Positions 1 through 8,950 of a stretch of 64,000 nt of DNA are shown piece by piece. The translations under genes were made by a program, and so were the position numbers. The notes beneath the pieces were generated by a model that was not told the DNA's origin, searched no databases, and saw only the letters and a list, made by a program, of their open reading frames with translations. The DNA is from Silvibacterium dinghuense (lineage in GTDB: Bacteria > Acidobacteriota > Terriglobia > Terriglobales > Acidobacteriaceae), in NCBI RefSeq assembly GCF_004123295.1, contig NZ_SDMK01000001.1, positions 1,240,001 to 1,304,000 on the forward strand, given 5' to 3'. How positions within the stretch are numbered: position 1 is the first letter of the stretch; every line of letters begins with the position of its first letter.

Positions 1-253
1 GTGCAATTGAAGCCGGCTGAAGAGATTTGAGCATGGCTTCAGCCTTGTCTATCTCGTAGGAATTCTGTCCGGTAACAACCTTCCATGCCCCGGTAAACAC
101 ACCGTCTTTCGAGGTGGGTTCGGCAATTGCTCCAGCCGTCTGCTTCGTGGCAGACCAGACAGCACCAGGAAGGCTGGGCGCGTCCGGCGAAAGTACTGGC
201 TCTTTCTCGCCGCCGGATGAGCCTTCCGCGCCTGATTTCGTTTCTTCTCCCAT
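1..253 (-). CDS. Partial cargo-like hypothetical gene downstream of vgrG
   Basis: Reading leftwards from ATG at 253, the frame stays open for 84 codons to the window edge, so only the N-terminus is visible. A strong Shine-Dalgarno (AAGGAGG, 264-258) lies 4 nt upstream of this ATG; the ATG at 255-257 is in another frame and is worse placed. The product begins MGEETKSGAEGSSGG, a hydrophilic Gly/Ser/Glu-rich leader without a signal peptide, followed by a segment containing PGAVWSATKQTAG. It starts 19 nt after the preceding gene and is the third gene after vgrG, a position often held by an effector, adaptor or structural partner. I do not recognise the family. Support is the open frame, the RBS and operon spacing. 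Confidence 0.6.
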   Translation of the reverse strand, partial: MGEETKSGAEGSSGGEKEPVLSPDAPSLPGAVWSATKQTAGAIAEPTSKDGVFTGAWKVVTGQNSYEIDKAEAMLKSLQPASIA

Positions 254-272
254 ACATCCTCCTTCCGGACGA

Positions 273-842
273 CTACGGATTCGGCGCTGCAGTCATAAGA
301 TGCTGCCGAATCTGGTTGTAGGTTTGATTGTTGCCCCGCTGGATCTTTCCCTGGAGCTTGAGGTCTCCGGAATCGTCCGGATCGAAGATGATCCCGTCAG
401 GCGTGTACTGTCCTTTGATTTCATAGGGATCATCCGCCGAGTTCGACGGATTCAGGATGTGAAGCACCATCTTGACCCGTTGGCCGTTATAAACAGGTTT
501 TCCGTTCTGCATATCCTGAACCACCGGACTCACATCGAACGAACCAATTCGAATCGGATGCGCGTTCGCCTCCCCCTGCAGAAACAATTCACCGCTGCCA
601 CCATAACGATCCACAAATCGATCTTCCACAGACAGAGTGAAGGCGATCGCGGCCTTCTTATGGGGCCATGTATAACCTGGCATGTTTGCGTTATATCCAC
701 CTGTAATTTCGATCTCGCCGACCCACTGTCCTTTTGGACTGTTGGCATAGGAAATGCGGCCACCGAACAACAGTGCACGCAGGGGCGCCCAGCCCAGCCA
801 GCAGATAACCCCGAGAACAACGACTCCGATAACCCAACGCAT
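273..842 (-). CDS. Small membrane-anchored hypothetical protein in the vgrG operon
   Basis: The 189-residue product has one N-terminal hydrophobic segment (about residues 4-25) and then a soluble, probably periplasmic part rich in beta-prone stretches. No family is recognised. A GGAGAAGG ribosome site precedes the ATG, the gene starts 29 nt after the vgrG stop, and the next gene follows after 19 nt, so the three are probably one transcript. Position suggests a partner of the spike, a cargo, or an immunity-like protein, but nothing in the sequence decides this. Confidence 0.75.
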   Translation of the reverse strand: MRWVIGVVVLGVICWLGWAPLRALLFGGRISYANSPKGQWVGEIEITGGYNANMPGYTWPHKKAAIAFTLSVEDRFVDRYGGSGELFLQGEANAHPIRIGSFDVSPVVQDMQNGKPVYNGQRVKMVLHILNPSNSADDPYEIKGQYTPDGIIFDPDDSGDLKLQGKIQRGNNQTYNQIRQHLMTAAPNP

Positions 843-871
843 AGCCCTTCTCCAATCAGCACAGCTCGCTG

Positions 872-2431
872 CTAACCGATATCCTTCGAGTAAAACTTCG
901 ATTCAATGTGGACTCGACCTTCGGGAGCATGCAGGATGATGTCGCCGGTCTTCGATTCGATCGTTATATTGGTTCGACCGGTACTGTCGGATTTCTCGGT
1001 CATGCGGAGAATGTTGTTGTTGGGAGTAGCAAGGATCAGGGTTTCAACCCCGGCCTTATCCGACATCTGAATACGATTGCCGCTCTTCGTCATGATGCGC
1101 TTCACATCGTTATCCGCGATATCTCCGCCTCGTAACTCGGCGCGCGGCTGAGTCTGGACACCGTTCCAGAGGGCACCAAGAATCACAGGGCGCTCCGGAT
1201 CGCCATCCTCAAATGCGACTGCAACCTCGTCCCCGACTTCCGGCATAAACATGAAGCCTCGATCGGGACCGGCATGCGGAGAAACCGTCCGAGCCCAATG
1301 CGTGGAATCATCCTCCTGCCAGAAGAACTGCACCTTGACGCGACCCATCTTCTTCGGATCGTTATGGTCCACGACTCTCGCCGAAACGATGCCGCTCCAT
1401 GTCCGCGCGGGAGGCGGTTGCGGATTGCGGTAATTCTTCCAGGGAGTGCAGACGAAGGCATTGCTATAACCCCTCGGCGTCCAGCTATGAACCACACGGA
1501 TCACCCCGTATGTTCCCTTGGCATCGAGAGAACCTTCAATCTGGACGGTATCGCCGGCCTTTAACTGCTGATTGCGCGAGTGACCACTGCCGGTCACAGC
1601 ACCGCCAATCGAACGCACACTTTCTGACTGCAGCTGGGTCTGGAAGTCATCGAGCGTCATGGCGCGCGCACGCTGCGGCTCAAAGGCGGCCGGAAGCTTG
1701 CTTGAAGCCGACTGCACCGAGCTGGTCAGATGCTGCGCCCCGTCATAGAACGACGGCGGTGAGCTCACCTGCTGCAACGTGGTCGATTGCATCGCATGGT
1801 GGTCATAGTGCGATCCACTTACCGATGTCGGGGAAAGCACTCCGCTCAGGCGAAAGTCCAGCAGACCGTCCTCTCCACGCCATTGCAGGGTCGCACCACT
1901 CTGAAAAGCACTGAAGACCTCGATGCCGCCGTCCCTCGGCCGCAACCAGCAGTCGTAATCGTCCACAATTCGATTCAGAAAGGAGAAATCCGTCTCTCCG
2001 TATTGCACATAATTCAGCGCCTTGGAGCTGCCGCCATCCATGGTGAAGGAAAGCCCCGCACGGCCGGCCACGGTATTACCCACCGACGTCAATGTCTGCG
2101 CCGCGTAGTACTGCTTATTCCTGGCTACATCCATTAGATAGGTTGTCGTCACAGCAGCAATCTGCGCGGTATAACTACCCCAGATTTCGTAATCCAGATC
2201 TACCTTGAGAACAAACCCCGAGAAGGTGGTGTGCTGCACACCGTCCTGGTCGGTCGTGGTAATGGTCACCGCTTTACCGAGAAGATCTTCGACTGGAATA
2301 CGTTTGTCTTCTGTCTGCTTACAAACGATGGTGCACCACCAGTGCTGATTCAGCTCCTGAATCACTTCCACAGACGCAAGCGTCGCATCGCCGATAAGGT
2401 TGTCGCCAATTTGAATGACGGGCAAAGCCAT
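872..2431 (-). CDS. vgrG: VgrG family spike protein (type VI secretion or related injectisome)
   Basis: The 519-residue product has the VgrG/gp27-gp5 layout: an N-terminal gp27-like part to about residue 340, containing YGETDFSFLNRIVDDYDCWL, then an OB-fold gp5-like segment with GRVKVQFFWQEDD, PHAGPDRGFMFMPEVGDEV and GDPERPVILGALWNG. The protein ends in a short beta-needle stretch (IQMSDKAG... NITIESKTGDIILHAPEG). VgrG trimers form the puncturing tip of contractile injection systems and carry effectors. GGAGG lies 6 nt before the ATG. No fused effector domain is visible, so cargo may be the downstream genes. No tube, sheath or baseplate gene is in the window, so the exact system type cannot be fixed. 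Confidence 0.9.
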   Translation of the reverse strand: MALPVIQIGDNLIGDATLASVEVIQELNQHWWCTIVCKQTEDKRIPVEDLLGKAVTITTTDQDGVQHTTFSGFVLKVDLDYEIWGSYTAQIAAVTTTYLMDVARNKQYYAAQTLTSVGNTVAGRAGLSFTMDGGSSKALNYVQYGETDFSFLNRIVDDYDCWLRPRDGGIEVFSAFQSGATLQWRGEDGLLDFRLSGVLSPTSVSGSHYDHHAMQSTTLQQVSSPPSFYDGAQHLTSSVQSASSKLPAAFEPQRARAMTLDDFQTQLQSESVRSIGGAVTGSGHSRNQQLKAGDTVQIEGSLDAKGTYGVIRVVHSWTPRGYSNAFVCTPWKNYRNPQPPPARTWSGIVSARVVDHNDPKKMGRVKVQFFWQEDDSTHWARTVSPHAGPDRGFMFMPEVGDEVAVAFEDGDPERPVILGALWNGVQTQPRAELRGGDIADNDVKRIMTKSGNRIQMSDKAGVETLILATPNNNILRMTEKSDSTGRTNITIESKTGDIILHAPEGRVHIESKFYSKDIG

Positions 2432-2994
2432 AAATTCCTCCGGGGGTATGAGGCCTTTCGTTACCCAGCAGCAGATCGTGCTCGTTGTTCCGGTCGAGCG
2501 CCTGTTCGATGCCGATCAAAAGAACGTGGTTCGAGAGAACGTGGTTCGAGCCGCCTCACTCGAGATGTCCAGAATTTGATCCCATCCATACAGGAAAGCG
2601 TGCAGAGAGCATTCTGCCGATGCTCATCTTTCCAGAACTTCAATCTTTACATTTTTGCTTTTGTTCTTATCGCAAACATGTACCGGATCAAAACAGTTCT
2701 TGACCGTTACAAATGGCACATTCTTCTCATGATGCCTATTTGCAGAGAAATCAATCAAGCAGTTCCATGAACCATGAGCAACTTATCCTCACCACCGTAT
2801 CGCTTTGCTCTTTCAGTACATACCAACTTAGAGGCTCCGTCGATCCGATGCGAATGCGATAAGAAACTTTGCCTGCGCGGACAAAGAAAGAAGATATCAC
2901 CGCGCTGAGACCATGGCGTCCACCGCAGTTCGGGGCCGCCTGGGACTCATCCACGCCGGAATTTTCCTCCGGAAAGACAATTCTTTTTTCAGGG
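2432..2994. other. Intergenic stretch with a tandem 15-bp duplication
   Basis: About 560 bp between vgrG (minus) and the first PadR promoter (plus) hold no convincing gene; the short frames lack homology signals or a good RBS. One notable item is a perfect tandem duplication of AGAACGTGGTTCGAG at 2521-2535 and 2536-2550, upstream of vgrG. The stretch must also hold the vgrG promoter, which I could not pin down. Confidence 0.6.
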
Positions 2995-3030
2995 TTGACA
3001 TTTCCCCTAAGGCATAAGAAATTTATGCCT
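2995..3030 (+). promoter_or_regulatory. Promoter and operator of the first PadR-ADOP module
   Basis: A consensus -35 TTGACA (2995-3000) is followed by a perfect inverted repeat AGGCATAA-N5-TTATGCCT (3010-3017 and 3023-3030) over the expected -10/start region. A further related half-site, TTTACGCCTAAG (3037-3048), lies in opposite orientation downstream. Placement is typical of PadR autorepression. The -10 hexamer itself is not clear. Confidence 0.55.
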
Positions 3031-3033
3031 GTA

Positions 3034-3366
3034 ATGTTTACGCCTAAGAAGACAATGCCCGCCGGAGCCCTGCCCATGCTCATTCTTCGCGTGCTGCAGT
3101 CCGGTACCCTGCATGGCTATGCCATCGCCCAGCGCATTCACCTGCTCTCGAGCGAGGTGCTCGCGGTCGAGGAAGGCCTGCTCTATCCCACGCTGCAGAA
3201 GATGCTGCTCAAGGGCTGGGTGAGCTCGGAGTGGGGTATCTCCGAGACCAGCCGCAAGGTCCGCTTCTACCAACTCACCCCTGCCGGCCGTGCACAGCTC
3301 GAGGCCGCGCTCGACGAGTACCAGCGCCTGAACGAGGCCATCCAGGCGGTCCTGCGCACCGCGTAA
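3034..3366 (+). CDS. PadR family transcriptional regulator (module 1)
   Basis: Small winged-helix regulator of PadR type, with the family signature LHGYAIAQRI, then VEEGLLYPTLQKML in the wing/recognition region and RKVRFYQLTPAGRAQLE towards the end. In acidobacteria such genes usually sit next to ADOP permeases and repress the pair. The start is uncertain: in-frame ATGs exist at 3025, 3034 and 3055, none with a strong ribosome site; 3025 lies inside the operator-like palindrome, so 3034 is chosen. The ADOP permease starts 11 nt after the stop, which indicates one transcript. Confidence 0.85.
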   Translation: MFTPKKTMPAGALPMLILRVLQSGTLHGYAIAQRIHLLSSEVLAVEEGLLYPTLQKMLLKGWVSSEWGISETSRKVRFYQLTPAGRAQLEAALDEYQRLNEAIQAVLRTA

Positions 3367-3377
3367 GGAGATTCATC

Positions 3378-6008
3378 ATGGGCGAGTTGCTGCGTCGCAT
3401 CCACTACCTGCTCCACCGCCGCCGCATGGACGAGGAGCTGCAGAGCGAGATGGAGTTTCACCGCGAGATGGCCGGCCGCGCCGGGCAGCGGAGCTTTGGC
3501 AACACGTTGCGGCTGCGCGAGCAGTCCCGTGAGGCGTGGGGCTGGGTATGGCTGGACCGGCTAGGCCAGGATCTGCGTTACGCCATGCGCCAGCTCAGCC
3601 ACAATCGCGGCTTCGCAGCCACGGCCATCGGTGTGTTGGGGCTCGGTATCTGCGCCAGCGTCGCACTCTTCGCCTTTGTTGACGCCGCCCTCATCAAGCC
3701 CCTGCCCTACACCGAGCCCGCGCGCCTGGTGGCCGTCTACGAGGCCACAACAACCTGCCCGCATTGCAACCTCTCCTACGCCGATTTTCAGGATTGGAAG
3801 AAAGCCTCACCCGCAATTGTCTCGGATTTCGATGTCTGGACCTCGCGGGTCTTTCTCCGCAAGACGGCGGACGGCATCGCACCCGCGCCGGCCCTGCGCG
3901 CCACCACCGGCCTGCTCCATACGCTGGGCATTACGCCGCTGCTGGGCAGGGGATTCACCGCGGCGGACGGCGCACCCGGCAAGCCGCACACCGCACTGCT
4001 TACCTATCCGGCGTGGCAACGGATTTACAACAGCAAGGGCTCCGCGCTGGGCACGACGGTCACACTCGACGACACGGTCTACACCATCATCGGCGTGCTG
4101 CCGCGCAGCTTTTCGTTCGCACCGCGCGGGACCATGGATTTCGTCGTCCCCATCCAGGCTCTCAGCGTTTGCGAGCAGCGGCGCGGCTGCCACAATCTCT
4201 ACGGCGTGGCGCGGCTGCAGCCGGGCGTGAGCACAGAGTCGGCGCTGGCCGCCATGACATCCATCGCCGCCGGGCTTGAGAAGCAGTATCCCGCCTCGAA
4301 CCGCGGCCAAGGCGCAGCTGTCATCTCGCTCAATGAAGCCATCAGCGGCGACATTCGCCCCATCCTGCTCACCCTGCTGGGCGGAGCCGTGCTGCTGCTG
4401 CTGATTGCCACCGCCAATGTCTCCGGACTGCTGCTGGTGCGCGCCGAAAGCCGCCGCCGCGAGATGGCGGTACGCAGCGCACTGGGCGCTTCCCCTGCGC
4501 GGCTTCTCCGCCAGGTCACTACCGAGGCGTTGGTGCTGGCGTTTGCCGGCGGGGTTCTCGGCTCCGCAGCATCCTTTGCGCTGATGGCCATCATGATCCG
4601 GCTCATCCCGCAGAGCATGCTCGGGTCCATGCCCTATCTCGCAGGACTCGGGACCAACTGGCGGGTCGCGGTCTTCGCCGCCGCCGTCTCCCTGCTCTCG
4701 GCTGCGGTCTTCACCCTCACGCCGATGATCCGGCTGCCCTTCGGCCATCTGCGCGATGAATTAGCCGAGGGCGGCCGTACCTCGGCAGGACGGATGTGGC
4801 GGCGCTTCGGCGCGCCGTTCGTCGTGGTCGAGCTGGCCATCGCCATGACCCTGCTGGCAGGCGCCGGACTGCTGGGCAAGAGCTTCTACCGCCTGCTGCA
4901 TGTGCCGCTCGGCTACGACGCCACGCACCTGGCGACCGTCTCCATTGCCATTCCCGATAGCCTCTACAGCACCGGCGCGGCGCAGATCGCGCTTTACCAC
5001 CGCATCCTCGAAGGGCTGAACAGCCTGCCAGGCGTGCAATCCGCCGCCCTGACCTCCGACCTGCCCACACAATGCAACTGCGATACCACCTGGTTCCGGA
5101 TTCTCGGCAAGCCGTGGAACGGCACGCACAACGAAGCGCCGCAGCGCGATGTCAGCGTGGCTTACTTCTCCACCCTGCGCGCCCGCATTCTGCGCGGCCG
5201 CTTCTTCACCGAGGCCGACAAGGCGGATGCGCCGCCGGTGGCTATCATCAATCGCACGCTGGCCGAGAGATACTTTGCCCCGGGCGAAGACCCGGTCGGG
5301 CAGACCATCGGCAACAGCGATCTCGCACCCAAATCCTTCCGCCGCATCGTCGGCGTCATCGACGATGTCCGCGAAGGCGGGCTGAGCGATCCGGCCGCTC
5401 CAGTTGTGTACTATCCGCTGGACCAGGATGCGGAAGACTACGCCTACGCGGTGCTGCGTACCGGGCAGTCGCCGGAATCGATGCTGCCGGCGATGGTCGC
5501 TGAGCTACATCACATCGATCCGCGGCTGGGCACGCTCGATCCCCAGAGCATGCGGCAACTGATCGACGGCTCGCCCGTGGCCTATCTGCACCGCTCGGCC
5601 GCCTGGCTGGCTGCGGGCTTTGCCGTCCTGGCGCTGCTGCTGGGAGCCATCGGCCTCTATGGAGTGATTGCGTATTCGGTCGGCCAAAGGAGACGCGAGA
5701 TCGGGGTACGGCTGGCGCTGGGCGCGCAGCGCAGCGCAGTCTATCGCCTGGTACTGGCCGAGGCTGGCTGGCTCACCTCGCTCGGCATCGGGCTCGGCAT
5801 GCTTGGAGCCGTGGGCGCAGCCACGCTGCTCGCAAGCTCCGGCACAGCCTCGAACCGCGGCCAATTGCTCTTTGCCGTTCATGCCTGGGACCCGGCCGTG
5901 CTCCTTACCGTCGCCCTGCTGCTGGCTGCCGCTGCCGCGCTGGCCAGCTTTCTGCCTGCGCGCCGGGCTGCCGCGGTCAACCCGGTAGAAGCCCTGCGCG
6001 CGGAGTGA
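3378..6008 (+). CDS. ADOP family permease (MacB-like), module 1
   Basis: The 876-residue protein has the layout of acidobacterial duplicated orphan permeases: a short cytoplasmic N-terminus with RRRMDEELQSEMEFHREMA, a transmembrane helix after DLRYAMRQLSHNRGF, a MacB-like periplasmic domain, a cluster of three helices from about residue 330, then a repeated periplasmic domain and terminal helices ending in FLPARRAAAVNPVEALRAE. These are FtsX/MacB-type permease halves fused in tandem; no ATPase or MacA partner is nearby. AAGGAG lies 7 nt before ATG 3378; longer upstream reading overlaps PadR and is rejected. Substrate is unknown. Confidence 0.9.
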   Translation: MGELLRRIHYLLHRRRMDEELQSEMEFHREMAGRAGQRSFGNTLRLREQSREAWGWVWLDRLGQDLRYAMRQLSHNRGFAATAIGVLGLGICASVALFAFVDAALIKPLPYTEPARLVAVYEATTTCPHCNLSYADFQDWKKASPAIVSDFDVWTSRVFLRKTADGIAPAPALRATTGLLHTLGITPLLGRGFTAADGAPGKPHTALLTYPAWQRIYNSKGSALGTTVTLDDTVYTIIGVLPRSFSFAPRGTMDFVVPIQALSVCEQRRGCHNLYGVARLQPGVSTESALAAMTSIAAGLEKQYPASNRGQGAAVISLNEAISGDIRPILLTLLGGAVLLLLIATANVSGLLLVRAESRRREMAVRSALGASPARLLRQVTTEALVLAFAGGVLGSAASFALMAIMIRLIPQSMLGSMPYLAGLGTNWRVAVFAAAVSLLSAAVFTLTPMIRLPFGHLRDELAEGGRTSAGRMWRRFGAPFVVVELAIAMTLLAGAGLLGKSFYRLLHVPLGYDATHLATVSIAIPDSLYSTGAAQIALYHRILEGLNSLPGVQSAALTSDLPTQCNCDTTWFRILGKPWNGTHNEAPQRDVSVAYFSTLRARILRGRFFTEADKADAPPVAIINRTLAERYFAPGEDPVGQTIGNSDLAPKSFRRIVGVIDDVREGGLSDPAAPVVYYPLDQDAEDYAYAVLRTGQSPESMLPAMVAELHHIDPRLGTLDPQSMRQLIDGSPVAYLHRSAAWLAAGFAVLALLLGAIGLYGVIAYSVGQRRREIGVRLALGAQRSAVYRLVLAEAGWLTSLGIGLGMLGAVGAATLLASSGTASNRGQLLFAVHAWDPAVLLTVALLLAAAAALASFLPARRAAAVNPVEALRAE

Positions 6009-6049
6009 GGACCGCTGCAGTGCGTAGAAGTCTACGGACGGCCAACGCT

Positions 6050-6077
6050 TTGCGAAATGCAGCAATCTTGCTAAACT
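6050..6077 (+). promoter_or_regulatory. Candidate promoter of tRNA-Ala
   Basis: TTGCGA (6050-6055), a 16-bp spacer and TAAACT (6072-6077) lie 21 nt before the first base of the tRNA, a reasonable sigma70-type arrangement. Judged by eye only. Confidence 0.4.
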
Positions 6078-6098
6078 ACTCAAGTATCCCGCCGCTGT

Positions 6099-6174
6099 GG
6101 GGCTATAGCTCAGCTGGGAGAGCGCCTCGTTCGCAACGAGGAGGTCAACGGTTCGATCCCGTTTAGCTCCACCA
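6099..6174 (+). tRNA. tRNA-Ala (anticodon CGC)
   Basis: The 76-nt sequence folds as a cloverleaf: acceptor GGGGCTA with TAGCTCC, a D arm containing AGCTCAGCTGGGAGAGC, anticodon stem CCTCG/CGAGG (6125-6129 and 6137-6141) around loop TTCGCAA, a T arm with GGTTCGATCCC, and encoded CCA. The anticodon is CGC (6132-6134), reading GCG alanine codons. The G3-U70 wobble pair that specifies alanine is present, confirming identity. Confidence 0.97.
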
Positions 6175-6216
6175 ATCACACCACCTGCGGCAATCCCCTC
6201 ACCTCATACAGATCCT

Positions 6217-6235
6217 ATGCATAAGACTTAGGCAT
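6217..6235. repeat. Inverted repeat resembling the first PadR operator
   Basis: ATGCATAAG-A-CTTAGGCAT is an inverted repeat with one mismatch. Its half-sites match the GGCATAAG and GCCTAAG elements of the operator at 2995-3048. It lies between the tRNA and the end of the second ADOP gene, where no promoter is obvious. Confidence 0.4.
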
Positions 6236-6301
6236 GATCGCGTGCAACACCGCGCGCAGCTGCCCCTTGCACAAGGAGCAGCTGCGAACTTCCCACGCCA
6301 G

Positions 6302-8950
6302 CTACTCGTGGCGCAGCGCCTCGAGTGGATCGATTCTTTCCGCACGCCGTGCAGGCAGCCAGCAGGCCAGAAGCCCGATCATCACGAACAAAAGCCCCAC
6401 GATGAGAAGGGTTTCAGGATCGTTTGCCTGCACTCCATACAAGAATGTCCTGAGCACCTGGGACACAAGTATGGCGAGCACTGCTCCCATGAGCACACCG
6501 CCTGCGATCACCCGGAAGCCTTCGCCGAAGATCAGCCTGCGAAGATGCGATGGCGGAGCGCCGACTGCACTGCGAATGGCCAGCTCCCGGCGACGCGAAG
6601 CGACCGACAGCGACAGCACACCGTAGATTCCTACCAGCGTCAACAGACTTCCAGCCACGGAAAATCCGATCAGCAGGCGCATGGCGAAGGTCCGCGATGC
6701 CAGGGATTCATCACGAATCTGCTCGAGCGTCTTGACGTTTTCCACGGCAGCCGTGGGATCGACGGCGTGCAGAGCACGCTGCACAGCGACGATCAGCGCA
6801 CGCGGGTCTGCTGTCGTACGCACGACCAGGTGCTTCGAGAACGCCTGCGCCTGCCAGAGGGGCATATAAATCTCCGGCGATGCCTTCTGCGTCAGATCGT
6901 CGGTACGTCCGTTCGCAATTTCGCCGACAATTTCGACGCCAGCCTTCCCTCGCCCCTGGAACCAGAACTTTCTCCCGATCACATTTCCATGCGGGAAGAA
7001 GCGATCCGCAAACGCCTGGTTCACGATGCCGACGTTCGGCGCCTTGTCATCGTCGCTCGGCCGGAATGCACGGCCGTCGAGGAGCCCGATCCCCATCAGC
7101 TTGAAGTAATCGGGAGTGACCGCCCGCATCGGCAAGGTGATTTTGTCGCTCTCCTTGACCGCCAGAGGCTGACCTTCGATGTCGATAGGTGCGGGCCAGT
7201 TATTGCCGGTGAGAGGCACGCCCCAGGCAAACGCCGCATACTGCACACCGGGAATCGCGGCCACACGGTCGAGCGCCTGGCGATGGAAGCTGCCCCAGGT
7301 CGCATGACTCTGCACGTCCGTGACGCTCATCGTCAGAATTCGTCCCGTGCTGTAACCGGAAGGCACCTCTGCAATCTTCATCATGGTGCGAATGAGCAGG
7401 CCCGCGCCGACCAGCAACGCGAGGGTCAGGGAGGTCTGCAGCATGGCAACGCCACGCAGCATGCGCCTCTCTCCAGCGCCCGCGGTGCCTTTCGGGCCGG
7501 CGCTCTTGAGCACCTCAACCGGATCGACACGAAGCACGCGCAGCGCGGGAATAAGCCCCGCGAAGGTGGCTGCAGGAATCGCCGCTGCAAGTCCCCATCC
7601 CAGCACTCCCCATCCGGCCGTTACGGCATCCAGCCTGGGGATGGCGTGGCCGGCGATCACCGTGAACAGCTTGACCGCGCCAAAAGCGAGTCCCACGCCC
7701 AGACCGCCGCCGAGGAGCGCCAGCACCAGGCTCTCCATGAGAGTCTGCCGCAGCAGCGCGACGCGTCCCAGCCCCATGGCGATGCGCACGGCGTATTCCT
7801 GCTGCCGCTGCAGGCCTCGCACCAGCAACAGCGCTCCCACATTTCCGCAGGCAATCAAGAGCACCAGGGCAGACGCACCGAGGAGCGGGAAGAGGATACG
7901 CTTGCCATCCTGGTTCATCTCATCGGTCAGCCGCTCAATCCGGGGCGCAAAGCCCTCGAAAGACTTTTCCGACAAGGCCTGCTGCGCGGTCAGCACAGCC
8001 AGCTCCTGCTGGGCCTGCTGTGGAGTCGCTCCGTCCCGCAGCCGCGCAACGATGTTCCAGTCAGGCTCTTTCCACTCCTTCGGATCGGGCTCCCCCGGTG
8101 CCCAGAAGTCCACCGTCGCGTTGACATCGTAGTTCGGCTCTTTTGCGTCATCCGGCGATGGCAGAAAGCGGACTCCCGGCGCCATCACGCCAATCACAGT
8201 CGGCGGAGTATCCCAGCGGCTGATGCGCACCGTCTTGCCGATGATCTGCCTGTCTCCTCCAAATACGCGCTGCCAGAATTCATATCCCAGCACGATGGCC
8301 TTCGTCGGCCCCAGAGAGAAGTCCGTATCGGCAAAGCCTCGGCCTGCCACGGTTTTCAGACCCATGAGACGGAAGTAATCCTTGCTCACCCACATTCCCT
8401 GCATGGATTGGCTGCCGTCATTGCGAATCAGGAAATTGAAGGTCCAGTCATAGGCAGCGACGCCCTGCAAGGATGTCGCGTCCTTTTTCCACCCCATCCA
8501 CTGCTGCGCCGGCCAGCCTCGCGGGCTGTCCATCTTCTGTCCGTCGGTGCGTTCGGATGAGACCAGGAGCAGCTGGTTCGGCTTGCTGTAGGGCGGCGGT
8601 GTCAGCAGCACGCCCTGGATCAAACTAAAAATCGCAGACGTGGCGCCGATGCCTAGTGCCAATGTCAGAGCGGCCACGGCGGTGAAGACAGGCGACTTCC
8701 TCAGCGTGCGCACGGCATAACGCAGCTCCTGCCACGTATTCTCGATCAGTCCGATACCACCCACCTCGCGGCAATCTTCTTTGATCTGCTCCATGCCGCC
8801 GAACTCGAGCCGGGTAAGCCGGCGGGCCTCACTCTCGGAAACCCCGGATCGCACCTTGTCGGCAACCTGTGATTCGAAGTGGAATCGCAACTCTTTGTCG
8901 AGATCGATTTCCAGGCGCTTACGTGCGAATAATCTCCCCAGCCAACTCAT
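6302..8950 (-). CDS. ADOP family permease (MacB-like), module 2
   Basis: The 882-residue orphan permease has an N-terminal segment RLEIDLDKELRFHFESQVA followed by ELRYAVRTLRKSPVFTAV and the helix LTLALGIGATSAIFSLI, a MacB-like periplasmic domain, a central helix cluster around LIACGNVGALLLVRG, a second periplasmic domain and the C-terminal CWLPARRAERIDPLEALRHE. This is the duplicated FtsX-type architecture. The ATG overlaps the PadR stop in an ATGA arrangement, so translation of the two is coupled. No ATPase gene is adjacent. The transported substrate is not known. Confidence 0.92.
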   Translation of the reverse strand: MSWLGRLFARKRLEIDLDKELRFHFESQVADKVRSGVSESEARRLTRLEFGGMEQIKEDCREVGGIGLIENTWQELRYAVRTLRKSPVFTAVAALTLALGIGATSAIFSLIQGVLLTPPPYSKPNQLLLVSSERTDGQKMDSPRGWPAQQWMGWKKDATSLQGVAAYDWTFNFLIRNDGSQSMQGMWVSKDYFRLMGLKTVAGRGFADTDFSLGPTKAIVLGYEFWQRVFGGDRQIIGKTVRISRWDTPPTVIGVMAPGVRFLPSPDDAKEPNYDVNATVDFWAPGEPDPKEWKEPDWNIVARLRDGATPQQAQQELAVLTAQQALSEKSFEGFAPRIERLTDEMNQDGKRILFPLLGASALVLLIACGNVGALLLVRGLQRQQEYAVRIAMGLGRVALLRQTLMESLVLALLGGGLGVGLAFGAVKLFTVIAGHAIPRLDAVTAGWGVLGWGLAAAIPAATFAGLIPALRVLRVDPVEVLKSAGPKGTAGAGERRMLRGVAMLQTSLTLALLVGAGLLIRTMMKIAEVPSGYSTGRILTMSVTDVQSHATWGSFHRQALDRVAAIPGVQYAAFAWGVPLTGNNWPAPIDIEGQPLAVKESDKITLPMRAVTPDYFKLMGIGLLDGRAFRPSDDDKAPNVGIVNQAFADRFFPHGNVIGRKFWFQGRGKAGVEIVGEIANGRTDDLTQKASPEIYMPLWQAQAFSKHLVVRTTADPRALIVAVQRALHAVDPTAAVENVKTLEQIRDESLASRTFAMRLLIGFSVAGSLLTLVGIYGVLSLSVASRRRELAIRSAVGAPPSHLRRLIFGEGFRVIAGGVLMGAVLAILVSQVLRTFLYGVQANDPETLLIVGLLFVMIGLLACWLPARRAERIDPLEALRHE

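Noticed and set aside
39-257. 72-codon frame starting at the ATG at 257
   Set aside because: Its stop falls inside the window and its sequence is Arg/Cys-rich; the frame starting at 253 fits the ribosome site and stays open.
2751-3083. 110-codon minus-strand frame over the first PadR promoter
   Set aside because: Overlaps the promoter and start of a clear PadR gene and has no recognisable features.
6099-6235. tRNA-Ala as an integration site for a mobile island
   Set aside because: No integrase and no repeat of the tRNA 3' end was found in the window.
6242-8560. 772-codon plus-strand frame antisense to the second ADOP gene
   Set aside because: Complement of a clear ADOP coding region; composition is Arg/His/Gln-biased and no family is seen.
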